Positions 11,029-23,100 of a stretch of 64,000 bases of DNA are shown here, in pieces; position 1 is the stretch's first letter, and the number at the start of each line of letters is the position of its first letter. The stretch is taken from the NCBI GenBank assembly GCA_964036155.1, contig OZ038423.1:1240001-1304000 (forward strand), given 5' to 3'. The stretch is from Diploscapter coronatus. Its lineage: Eukaryota > Nematoda > Chromadorea > Rhabditida > Rhabditidae. The position numbers and the translations under genes were made by a program. The notes under the pieces are model-generated. The model worked only from the letters and a program-made list of their open reading frames with translations. It made no database searches and was not told where the DNA came from.

Positions 11029-13406
11029 TCATTTCAACCCATCGCCCCACACACAATTGAGAATCATCTTGCGGTTCCCGATGAGCAGACTTCTTCCTGA
11101 TCGAGCTGCGGTCGTTGCGCCAGCTATTGTGGCCCCGTCACTGGAATAGAGATTCGAGATTTTTCTGAAATCACAATTTTTACGGCTATCCGGAAACCGC
11201 ATAGCCTCATGACATGCGAAATAGTGTATGGTTAGGCGAGAATATATGGGTGGTAGGCAGTCTTTTCCTAGACTATTTCACATGTCATGAGGTCATGCGT
11301 GTGTTATGCGGCTTTCAGATTGTCATTTTTACTCCCCTATTATTTTATTTTTTAACTATTAATTAATAACGCTACTTATCTATTCGCCATATTTTTTAAA
11401 TTTCCTTTTATTTTCATTATATACATATTTCTTCATTCGAAATGACATTTTAACATCTATGATATAAGTTAGAGCAGGTTGAAATTTTCCATATTCTATT
11501 TTCTCGAACTATTTTTTTGCTATGTTCCTAGCTATATTTAATTTCTATATATCATAATCCTTTTATGGGTTAAATGAACTTACGTATAATTGCTCTGGTC
11601 ATTGTAGGGAAAGACTCGAACTATCGAGGTTGGCGACAGATTCATAGTATTGTTAAATTGATGGAGGAAATATTGATAGAGCACTGAATGGCATGCGACA
11701 ATAACTGATCCATCAAAATCAGCCCACAAATTAGATGGGGAGCATCCCAGTTTAATCTCTTTCTTAAATGTGATGGTAATATTAAGAAATATCGTGATAT
11801 TGTCAATGACCGATGAATCGAGACAAAATAAACGAATCGCACATATTTGAATGCACAAAGTGTACATTGGGTATGCACACATAATCGTCGAAATCATTCC
11901 TTAAGTGGAGAACTTGTCTTAAGGGTTGCTGCAAACAATGCGCTAATTTCCATGCATCAAAATTTGTTCACTTTTATTCTATCTTTCTATCTCAAGTTAT
12001 CGGTCATTGACAATACCGTCACGATAAAATATTGCGACATTTCTAAGTCATTGTATATATTAAATAAAATATTGGAATCAAAGTAAGTCCGAAAACGTCA
12101 CGATATTTCTTAGTCACAATGTCACGTTGAATTATTGATTGGAGAGAACTCGTCAATATTCAAAAATTACCCACTATTTGTCTCGTTTCTCTTCTACGCA
12201 ATCACTATTTCACTTTTTCAACATTCGATTTCTAATTGCTGCATGGATATATCGACTTTGCTCTCCAATCAACGACACATTAGTTACTTTGAATGTCAAC
12301 TTGAATCTCTTCCCGACATCATAGAGAAATACCGATTCCCTAGCGAATGAGCCAACTACTACAGAGCTAAAACATCATTCTTGTATCACTTTAAAACAAA
12401 AAACAATTACCTTCTGTATTTATCGTATAAAATGCCAGTGGGCGTTACGAATCTCTTCACCAATACATAGAGCTTCTTTCCATTGTAGACTGCGATACTT
12501 CCGGTTGATAACGAAAAGATTCGAAAAATAAATATTTACTAGCAAGAAATTATGATAATCGAACATTTCTAGCGCTTGTAGCATCGGATAGTCGAAATAG
12601 AATTGCGTTGTCATGAAGAACTGGCCTGAATCTATTGCGGCTATATCATAAGCCCTAAAAAAGGCGTGCTATGTATTAATATATTTAAAAATAAATATTA
12701 ATGGACTTACCTCTGCAAGTATTGTCCTTGGATAGTTCGAATGTATTTCAATCTTTGATGATTCGGATCTTTTCCTTCAAATAAATACCTGAATATTTCT
12801 AAAGTCGTTGTTTTCATTCGCTTATTCAGAGTCATGATATGAACCTAAAATATTAATTGAACTGATTCTTGTCTATATAAATTCCTACATTCTGTTTATT
12901 GGATATGACCGAAATTGCCTGAGGCATCATTTTCATAAGCCCGTTAGTTGGTGTCACTTCAAAGGCGGTTTTATTGTCGGCATTAAACGTGAAAATGTGT
13001 CCGTGCGAGCCATTTTCATGTGGGTTCTTGATAGGAAAAAATCATAAAGTCTAGCAAATTTAACGACTGTCTAACCACGCTCATAAACAATAGACCATCG
13101 GTCGAGGAGTCGAACGAAATGACGCCGTCCAAGTTCGGAATCACAGAGCATTCACCAGGCACGTAGTTGTAGACTCGCTTATTCACTCCCAGAATCAATC
13201 TTCGAAAATGACGGATTAATAAATGTGGTAAGGAGAAGCAAAAATGAAATATTCATCCATTTTTCTCATACTAATCTTATTAATTGCCATAAACATAACA
13301 TAAAATAAAAAATAACGTTTCCAAAGACATACAGTAATTTTCCCAGCAGAAAGAACGCGATGCAGCTAAATATAAAATATAAGGAAAATGGCACTGATAG
13401 TTTCAT
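11029..13406 (-). CDS. Paraoxonase/arylesterase family protein (MEC-6/POML-like), membrane-anchored
   Basis: The ATG at 13406 starts a hydrophobic N-terminal segment (SLYFIFSCIAFFLLGKLLY), a probable uncleaved signal anchor. It is followed by KRVYNYVPGECSVIPNLDG, which matches the start of the paraoxonase beta-propeller. Further exons give NPHENGSHGHIFTF (about 13015), QAISVISNKQN (about 12900), an SGQFFMTTQFYFDYPMLQA segment (about 12600, like the PON HFYGTNDHYF region) and a C-terminal ATIAGATTAARSGRSLLIGN strand ending at TGA 11029-11031. In C. elegans, MEC-6 and POML-1 are ER-resident chaperone-like members that assist DEG/ENaC channels; that role is known for the family, not shown here. 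The third Cys-rich or lactonase residues were not checked one by one. The junction near 12535 does not keep frame with canonical splice sites. Introns hold a family A MITE, a family I copy and a large family J foldback. Confidence 0.75.
11184..11324. mobile_element. Family A MITE (Mutator-like), in paraoxonase-like gene
   Basis: Begins GGCTATCCGGAAACCGCATA. The right side carries the inverse through CATGTCATGAGG and TATGCGGCTTTCAG. The flanks share ATTTTTAC (left 11176-11183, right 11325-11332). Confidence 0.75.
11785..12050. repeat. Family J large foldback, in paraoxonase-like gene
   Basis: Left arm AAGAAATATCGTGATATTG then TCAATGACCGAT; the right arm ATCGGTCATTGACAATA then CACGATAAAATATTGCGAC is its inverse. 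The span is about 265 bp. Part of the left arm (AATAAACGAATCGCACATAT, GTACATTGGGTATGCAC) reappears inverted at about 53463-53551. Confidence 0.7.
12131..12277. repeat. Family I foldback, copy 2, in paraoxonase-like gene
   Basis: Ends TTGATTGGAGAGAAC and GCTCTCCAATCAACGA are inverted. The interior matches the copy at 10774-10914. Confidence 0.75.
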
Positions 13407-14181
13407 ATTTGAATATGTGGACTGAGGAAATGCTTGTGAAGTGAAGACTAATGGACTTGGCACAGGCTAATTAACAATGCATACGTTGCGAGGCAGCCCC
13501 CACAATGAGTGTTAGCACCAAACATGGACGAAAACAGTTGTTTATTTCATGCAAATTTGAATGAAAATGGGAAAAACTTATCTTTGTCAAACTCTAAAAA
13601 TAGCAATTGTTTTCTTTCTTGCATCGTTTATTAGTCCTTCCATATTCGTTTTCTCTCTCGCTCTTCTCCTGCCCATGTTGAGGAATGGGGAGAAAGAACA
13701 TACTGGCTGGCTCGTATAACGTACCCTCGGCAGCAATACGCATAAGAATAGGACAATTGCAGAGTACTGATATTTTGAGCCTTTTTATCAGACTTGGGAC
13801 GCTTTCCACCGCAATAATTCGATCATCATCTCTCCTCCCATTATTAGAGATAGTAACTCAAAGCTGACTGGCACAATTCACCGCATAAGAGATGTTTGCG
13901 ATGGAAAACGTCCCAACGTCTGCTTCTCATACATTTTGGATGGTAAAAGTTCGAAAAAGAAGAATAATGTCGACCATTGTGCAAAAACCCGGCATAATCA
14001 TTGAATATGACTCATTGAATTATGCAATACCCAATAAAATAAGCAAATAATCTAATAAGTGGAAGATTTCTCGACTATTGTTTTATCACTTATCAGCAAT
14101 AAAATCAGTAAGTGGCAGGGTGTCCATTCGCCTCTCATTACTTCCCTCTGCCTCTCTTTGGCAGCAGGAGCCCTTTCAATT
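13407..14181. other. Divergent intergenic region between paraoxonase-like and carboxypeptidase genes
   Basis: About 775 bp between two divergently transcribed starts, so it should hold both promoters. No clear core motif or repeat was seen. A pyrimidine-rich segment lies just before the carboxypeptidase ATG at 14182. Confidence 0.6.
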
Positions 14182-17100
14182 ATGGAGAGGCGCAAAATCG
14201 TCTTGTTCTGCACATTTTTAATCGCTTATGTGAACTGCCAGTCCACGGATCGAGCCAAGGCTGATCGAGTCACGAATCTGCCTGGAATCGCCTTTCCAAC
14301 GAGTTTCAACCAGTATTCGGGATATTTGAAATCCTCCACGGATAATGGCACCTCACCTGATCTGCATTATTGGTGGCTAAGAACGATTTTTATCCGCCTA
14401 AATAGTGATATGTTTCAGGTTCATCGAATCACAACAGCCAACATCTTCGATCGTCTGGTTCACCAACGGAGGCCCGGGCTGCGCGTCGGATTTCGGAATG
14501 ATGGACGAGATCGGACCATTCCGCCTCTACAAGGACAGTTCAACTCTCTACGAAAACGTCTTCTCCTGGAATAAAGTAACAACCGCTTTAGTGGGCTTAA
14601 TTAATTGAGAAATTTAATTTGCTTGCACGCACATTTCTAAGCGCCATGGAATTTCTAGTGCTCAATAATTCCATTATCACTAATATGGGCTCGCTTCTTC
14701 ACTTTTCGTTAGCAGCTCATTAAATTTTGAAATTACAACTGTCCGCCTTATCATAATTAAGCACTCTGTTCGCCTCAGTATGAAATGTAACCCAGCGAAT
14801 GATGACAAAGAAAAATGGCGATTTGGAAACCGCATGAGACTTCATGGCATGCAAAATAGTGTGGGAAGAGAAAGCCTACCACCCAAAAACCCACCTTATT
14901 TCGCATGTCATGCGGTTTTCAGATAGCCAAGAAAAATAATTATTTCATTAAAAAAAACAACAACAAAAATGTCTAGATTGCAAATTTGCTGATCATCGAT
15001 GCTCCTGGGGTTGGCTTTTCGATAAATCCGCCCAGTGCTCAACAGACCGACGATACCGTTGCGACTTCGTATCTGAATGCGTACAAAGATTTCCTGACAG
15101 TGTTTCCCGAAAGAAGCAATAACACGATACAACTAGTCGGCGAGGGCTATGCGTCCTTCTATGTCACAAATTTGGGCCTGAAGATGTTGAACGATCAACA
15201 ACTGAAGGCACGACTCAAGTGGATCGGAATCGGGAATGGTGTCATATCGGCCAGACATCAATTCAACTCCATCATTCAATACGCGTACACGCACGGGCTT
15301 GCGGGCAGAGAGTACCTATTGACGTTCACTTATTCATAGCTAATTTGCTAAATTAAGTGAATTCGAGGACGTCCGAATGACTTGCTGTGGAAATTCATCG
15401 ACAATAGATTGCGATTACTTCAATAGTCAGAACCAAAATTGCACCGCTAAGGCGAAAAATGCCGTCACGAACTGGGTCACCTCCCAATTCAATACGTACG
15501 ACCTCTACCAGGACTGCTACCACAATTCCATTCGGTCGAGTACAACAAGTAGCATTTTGGGACTAGAAGTAATTCAGATGATAAACGTTAAGTTAGATAA
15601 TTATCCTAATTATAGCTTGGAGTGATCAACTATAACTCTACTGATGCGTTTTTATCATTTCCATGTGTATCCGAGCAGCGCATCATCACATACTTGAATA
15701 ATGCTACAGTGAAGAGCTCGCTGCATATCTCTCCTAGCTGGAAGGGCCCTTACACAACCTGCACGTACGATAACTGGCTAATAGTCTCAATTTAATTGCC
15801 AATCAAATTACAGGGCAGTTAATTATGGACCCTTATCAAATGATCTGTTCAACAACACTATTAACTTGATGAACCACGCTCAGTATGCGGCTAACAACGT
15901 CACGATTTTGCTCTACAATGGAGATACTGACACCGTTAGCAACTTCATCGCTGCTCAATCGTTTGGCAGACAAGTAGCTAGTGCTCTGAGTCTCACGGTA
16001 ATTAGCTATTTAATCGGTCTAATTATCTTCTTAACTACAGCTAATTGACGACCAATTATGGGGCAACAATTACAATTCGAGTTCGTACAAGTGGAGTCGA
16101 GGAGGCATTCAAACCTGGTACTCGAGGAACTTCCAGATCGTCCATATCAGGGTAATTGACTCGATTAAACTGCTTTAATTATTGCCGAAATCATTTTAGG
16201 GTGCAGGCCACTTTGCTGGTGAAACACGACCCGCTCAGACGATGCAAATCATGCGCAATTTGAATCACAATTTGAACTACACAAACTGTCTGAGCATGGT
16301 TGATTTGGGAGCGAAGCCTCTGTTGTCGTCATATCAAAATGCAGATCCTATTATGCAACGGAGAGAGGCTGATAGGGTAAATTGAAAAAGAAAAACCCTA
16401 TATTTTTGGCCTTTTGTAGTCCATACTCACACCATCTTGTATCTCACACTAATCTTTAGTAGAGAGCATGAGAGGAAGGTAGGAAGTAAAGGAAAAAGTG
16501 AATTTGTGTGCGGAATATAGGAGTGCAATTTAATGATAATTTATTAGATCTGGTCTTTGCCTGGACTCTCATTCGAGCCGAACTTCCATCAGTGGTCGGG
16601 ATATTTGAACGCTTCGGCCACCCACAAATGGCACTATTGGTTCGTGGAAAGTCAGAAAGGCCTAGAGTCAAGCCCAACCTTGCTCTGGCTAAATGGAGGT
16701 ATTTTGAATTTTAAAATAGTAAATATACTAAGGTGCAGATTTGCAACGTTTTTTTTTCCAAATTTTGGACCCGCGGGTTTTTATTTGCAAGTCTGCTAAG
16801 GTGAAAATTTCTAGGACCTGGATCAAGCTCGGTGTGGGGAATGCTCACTGAGAATGGGCCATTTAGGCCAAATCCGGACGGGTCGACGCTGTACGAGAAC
16901 GTTCATTCGTGGAACAAGTTTGCTAATGTGCTATATCTGGAGTCGCCACATTTCGTCGGCTATTCCTACTCGACGAACCCGACAGATACTACTTATGGAG
17001 ACGATTTGGTACGATAAACTTGTATTTATTTTGGAATATCGATATTTCCAGACAGCCCAGGACAATCTAAACGCGATAGTCGATTTCTTCGACAATATCT

Positions 17101-20100
17101 TCCCGAATCTGAAGAACAATTCGTTTTACATCACTGGTAGAAAGAATTATAGTTGTCTATCTAAAGAGGGGTTTTTTTATTTAAAAATTAGCATACATAT
17201 TTCCTTGCACTATTTTGTCAGAATAGTGAAAACAGCATCATTTTATGCTGCTCAGTTTAATAATATCAATATATTGTTGAAAAACGCAATAATAACAATA
17301 ACTCCTTTAAAATATAGAAATTTAAGGAGAGTCATATGGTGGCGTGTACGTTCCAACATTATCGTTGGCGTTAATCGAGAAAATATCCATAGACAGCTAC
17401 AATCTAAATTTCCAAGGGATCGCTATCGGAAATGCTGAATTAACGACGAAACTCCAAGTTAACAGCGTCATCTACCAGCTGTACACCTATGGGCTTGTGG
17501 GACAAATGTAATTGAGTCATTGAATTAAAACGGTCATAATAATTCTGCTAATTAAGCGAATACGATGGGCTAACCTCTAAATGCTGTAATTATTCCGATC
17601 CTACACTATGCGATTTTTACACTCCCTACATTTACTTCGACAATTTGGGTAACTATCACCCAGTTTCTGGAGCCGATTCATTCTGCACGAATCTAATTCT
17701 GCAAATTGTGAATTACACTGTATGGTTCACGCAGAACGACCCTTATAATATCTATCAAGTATGAAAATTGTACCCTTGAAAAACTAATAGGAAAGTTTTT
17801 AGGATTGCTACATGACTTACCCAATCAACGCTCGATCTGCGCAATCGTCTTCAAAAAGCGCTCATCAACTGTTCATCGACAATGCGGTATTTACTATATT
17901 TTATATTTCAAATAATAAACTATTGATATTCATTTCAGAGAAGAATCAACCTCGGATCATCCGACCCGTTTAATGGGTTCCCGTGCTGGGCTGACGACGC
18001 AGCTACCGCTTATATGAACCGGCTCGACGTCAGGAAAGCCCTGCATATTCCTGATACTCTCGGACACTGGCTAACTTATAAGTAAATATTTTGTTGTAAT
18101 TTTGATAAATTATAAGATATTTAGTGAACAAATTAACGAAGTATATTACAACAGGAGCTACTTTGAGATGGATACTACATTGAGGACAATCCTTAATAGT
18201 TTATATTACAAAGTAAGAAAGAAATTTAAAAAAGGAATCTATGGAAAGACTTTTACGACCTATTGCAGTATTTGCTCGATTTTTTCTGTTCTTCATACTA
18301 TTTTTCGAAAATCGAGCGAATACTACAAAGGGATGAGAGGGTGAATGTAGGACGAATACTACAATAGACCGAATTTTAGACCGCCAATATGTCTCTGCTG
18401 ATCTACAACGGCGATGCTGACATGGTCTGCAATCATCTCGGCGACCAGTGGCTAATAGAACGAATGGCTGCGAACATGAGCTTATCGGTAATAGTACAAG
18501 ATTAAAAAAGAAACGAATCAATAACTAAGTAATTTAGACCGTCGCTAATCGCTCTATGTGGATGTACCAGATTAATTCGAGTTATTATCCTCAGATTGGT
18601 GGCTGGCAGAAGACCTTCGACCGGAATCTCAAGTTGATTACTGTCAAGGGGTCTGGGCACCTTGTTCCACAGTTAGACCAGTTCGTTTGTGCGACTATTT
18701 TAATTATGCTCACCTAGGGATCGTCCTGGTGTCGCTTTGCAGATGATCTACAATTTCGTCAATCGGACAGATCTGAGTACTCCCGCTCCCTTCGACTATA
18801 CGCCACGACCAATACGACCTGACTACATGGATTTGAATGATTGTCAAGGAGAGGTAGGAAGTTTTCTTATTGTTTTTGATGATATATGCTCACTTTCAGG
18901 CCTATCCAACCGCCATACCTCTGCCGACACTACCCGTGGTCCCACCGTTCCCACCAAACTTCACCCTGCCACCACTGGATGCTGATCGTATTCAGAAACG
19001 AGAAGTGAACGCCCGATCCGATGATCTGACTTTGGACGCAGCTGGGGATCTTATCACTTCATTGCCCGGACTGACGTACACACCCCCGTTCCGCATGTTC
19101 TCTGGTTACCTGACACCACCCGAGCGTCCCCAGAACCATCTGTTCTATTGGTTCGCCGAGTCTCAGAATGATCCGGTGAACGACCCGGTTGTGCTGTGGT
19201 TGAACGGAGGTTAACTTGCTTGGAAAAATGAAATTTCATCTAACTTGCCTCTATAAATAAATTCAGGCCCAGGATGTTCAAGTCTCGGGGGTTTCTTCGA
19301 AGAGCTCGGCCCGTTCCACAACAATGACGACAATGGAAATACGCTCTATGAAAACGTGTTCTCTTGGAACAAAGTCGCGAATGTCATTTTCATGGAAGCC
19401 CCCGTCTACGTCGGATTCTCGTACACTGACGACGCCAACTACACCTGGAACGACGATACGACTGCTGAAAACAACGCGTTTGCTATCAAGTACTTTTTCC
19501 AAACGAAATTCCCCCAATACGCCAAGAATGAGTTCTACGTCACGGGCGAATCCTACTTCGGTGATTGAGCAACTTCGTTAAATTTTAGCAACTTGGATTT
19601 GTCGCGACGTGTTTTAATGAAATACGTATGTTGAAATAATTCCAAATTAAATATATCTTACAGTGCGTCGCGACATTTCCAAAACAAGTCGCGAATAAAC
19701 CCAGATAGCCTAAATTTTGAATAATTGAAAATTTAGGCGTCTATGGACCTACGTTGACCTTAAGATTAATCCAAATGATCGACGCAAAACAGTTGGATAT
19801 CAATTTGAAAGGACTGGCTATCGGAAATGGAATTTTGAGCGAATATTTGCAAGGCAATAGTTTGATGCCCCTATTATACGGGCGAGGATTTACCGGATAT
19901 GACGAGTGGAGCAACATGAAAGCGGCCTGCGCTTTGGATCAGCCAAACTCACCTAGTCCGATTTATTTCAACTATTCCGCACCAGATATTAATAGCACCT
20001 GCGGTCAATATTTCGATCAAGCCATGTATAATTTCTACGAGCAAATTGGAAATTACCTGGACCCGTATAATATCTATCAGGATTGCTATCTAACACCGAA

Positions 20101-23100
20101 AATGGCACCCAACCAACCATCGCTGGGTGAATTATTCGATTCAGAAGGGCGCTTTACGATAAGAAAATTAGCCAGATTAGCTCAGAGAAATAAGGTCAAG
20201 GCTCCAATGAGTCAAAATGATGCGATGAAATTCACGAATAACTATGAGAAGTCTTGGTACGGCTCGACAGATCCCTATTGGGGGTTCCCGTGCTATCAGG
20301 ACTCGGCGCTACAGACTTATTTGAATCGGTAATGAATTCAACTTTATATATCAAATAGCTATAAATGTCATATTTAACTAAATTTATTAGGGTGTATAGG
20401 GTAATTGTACAGAAGTGAGACAATGTTCTGTAACCAAAAAAGTAAAGTGGGGCGTTCTGTAACACATAGGTGTGGGACGTTTTGTGGCAAAGAAAGCTTC
20501 CTGCTAATTTCTTTGTTACAAATCGTCTCACTCCTGTATATAAGGTTCTACACCCAATTGATTACGAGATATTGTTATACTTTCAGACAAGACGTGCAAA
20601 CAGCGATTCACGCAACGGCAAAGAAGAGATGGTCGGATTGCGTCGACGATAATAATTGGCACTATGACGTACAGCTCAAATACTACGATATGTCGGATAC
20701 AGTCGTCTCCATTCTAACATCTAACCCCTACAAGAACAACAATATGCGGCTGATGTTCTACAACGGAGATGTTGATACGGTCTGTCAATTCCTTGGTGAC
20801 CAATGGTTCGTCGAATCGTTAGTGAAGCGGCTAAATATGGCGGTGCGGTTTGAATTGATTAATCTACTAAACAAGTAATATAAAGTAGTATGCCATAAAG
20901 AAAAAATCTATCTAAATAATGATGATGAAGCATTTTAGCAGACTTTGTGAATTATTTCTTAATTACCACTCTTGAATATACAATTTTTAGACCCTGACCA
21001 ACCGCCAGCCCTGGTACTATCAGCCAGACTCGTCATCCCCAGTGTCTATAGCCGGATATATCAAATCATTTTCGAATAACGTCGTCCAAATGACTGTTAA
21101 AGGCGCTGGACACTTCGTTCCAATTTAAGTCGCTTGTTTTGTTATATGATATAATTTCATATTATTATTCGATTTTAGGGATCGACCAGGTCAAGCCCTT
21201 CAAATGCTACAGAATTTCCTAACGAACAACCAGAACTATAGTTCGCCTGCTAAAGTATTCCATACTTTCGTAGCAAAAGACTAATTTGATGCAAATTTAG
21301 GCCAGCACTGTTCCCCAGCCTTTGTTCAACAATTACACTAGCACTCCCACTTGTAATAGAGCAGTAGGAATATTTTTTAAAATAAAAATAGCATATAAAT
21401 ATTTTTAGCAAACCGACCGAATCTTGAATCTACCCGGCCAACCAGAGTACATGCAATTCCGACAATTCTCTGGGTATCTGAATGGTTCAAACACTCATAA
21501 ATTACACTATTGGCTGATAGAGGCTGAAAACAACCCTTCATCCGCGCCTCTTCTTCTTTGGTAGCTTAAAAACTAGCATATTGTATCAATATTTAAAGCT
21601 ATAGGTTAAATGGAGGGCCAGGAAGTTCGTCATTAATGGGTCTATTCGAAGAAAACGGACCGTTCCGTATGAATCGCGATGGATCAACGCTAATGGGAAA
21701 TCCGTATTCTTGGAATAAAGTAACAAAAAGTATATAATACAATTTTAAAAAATATGACTTGTTTTAGTACTTCAACATGCTATATCTATCCAGTCCAGTC
21801 GGAGTAGGGTTTTCGTATTCAACTGACGGCGTATTACCGGTGTATAACGACGATAATACCGCTCGAGAAAATTACGCTGCCGTAAAGCACTTCTTCGATT
21901 TATATCCGGACTATAAAACTCACGACTTCTATATTACTGGTACTTTAAATATATCTTAAAATAATTAATACGAGTCGAGGGAGCACACGAAACGCGCTCT
22001 CTTGTCTCGACTTTTGCGTCGCAAAGTCTTTAAATAAAATCAAACCAATGCCAATCCCAAATCAGAGAAAACGCATACAAACAACCGATTGAAAAATACT
22101 AAAGAAGTTAGGTGTTGATTTTTAGGCGAATCTTATGCCGGAGTCTATATTCCAACTTTGTCGGCTTTACTGGTCAACGGTATACAGACGGGTGACATAA
22201 GTATCAATTTTAAGGTATATATGCTAAAAATAAGCTTTATTTTGAAAAAGATGTATTTAAGGGTATAAGCATTGGAAACGGTGCAATGGATAAGTGGAGC
22301 GACATGGACAGCATATTCCACTATAACTATTATCACGGAGGCATATCATATTCGTAATTATCTAAATATATTTATATTATAGTAATTATTAAATATTTAG
22401 CCAATATATGAGCACGATCAACGTTTGTTGTCCACCTGGGCAAAATGAATTCGACTGCAAAATAAGTTCGCATTTCACCGTTTGGAATAACTCTATCCCC
22501 TGGGGAAATTTGAGCGATCCCTGTTATAATCAGGTATATTTGCTATTTAATAGCAATAAATACCGTAATAGCATCATTATTTAGGCCCTAGCGATAGGCT
22601 TAGATTTGTTACTAGTGCAATTCGACCCTTATAATGTCTATCAACAATGTCTGTTGAGATGGTGGAATGCTTCCGCACCCCCGCAATCGCCTGTGGGAGA
22701 GTCTTGGGTAATCATTATTATTGTTATTGAAGTTTAAATCAAATTAATAATATTATATATGAACAACAGGGCTGTAAATGTTTAGACACACATGCGCGTG
22801 TCTAACCATTTACAGCTCTGATTATATGGGCAAATAGATATTTAGACCGGCATAAATTACGAATCAACCGATAATATGAACGGGTATTTCTGCTATATGG
22901 ACGAGGCAATGTACACTTATCTGTGGAGCCCCGCGGTTAGGAAGGCTCTGAACATCCCCGATTCTGTGCCGATGTGGCCTGGCATTGGAGATACGATGAT
23001 CAACGTTTATAACCAACAAGTCGACACTGCTTCCAGTTATTTCAAAACTATTTTGAATAGGTATATATTTAAGTTCAGATATATTCAAATATCTAAATTT

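Noticed and set aside
13594..13867. Short ORFs on both strands between the paraoxonase-like and carboxypeptidase genes
   Set aside because: No homology or splice logic; likely promoter DNA.
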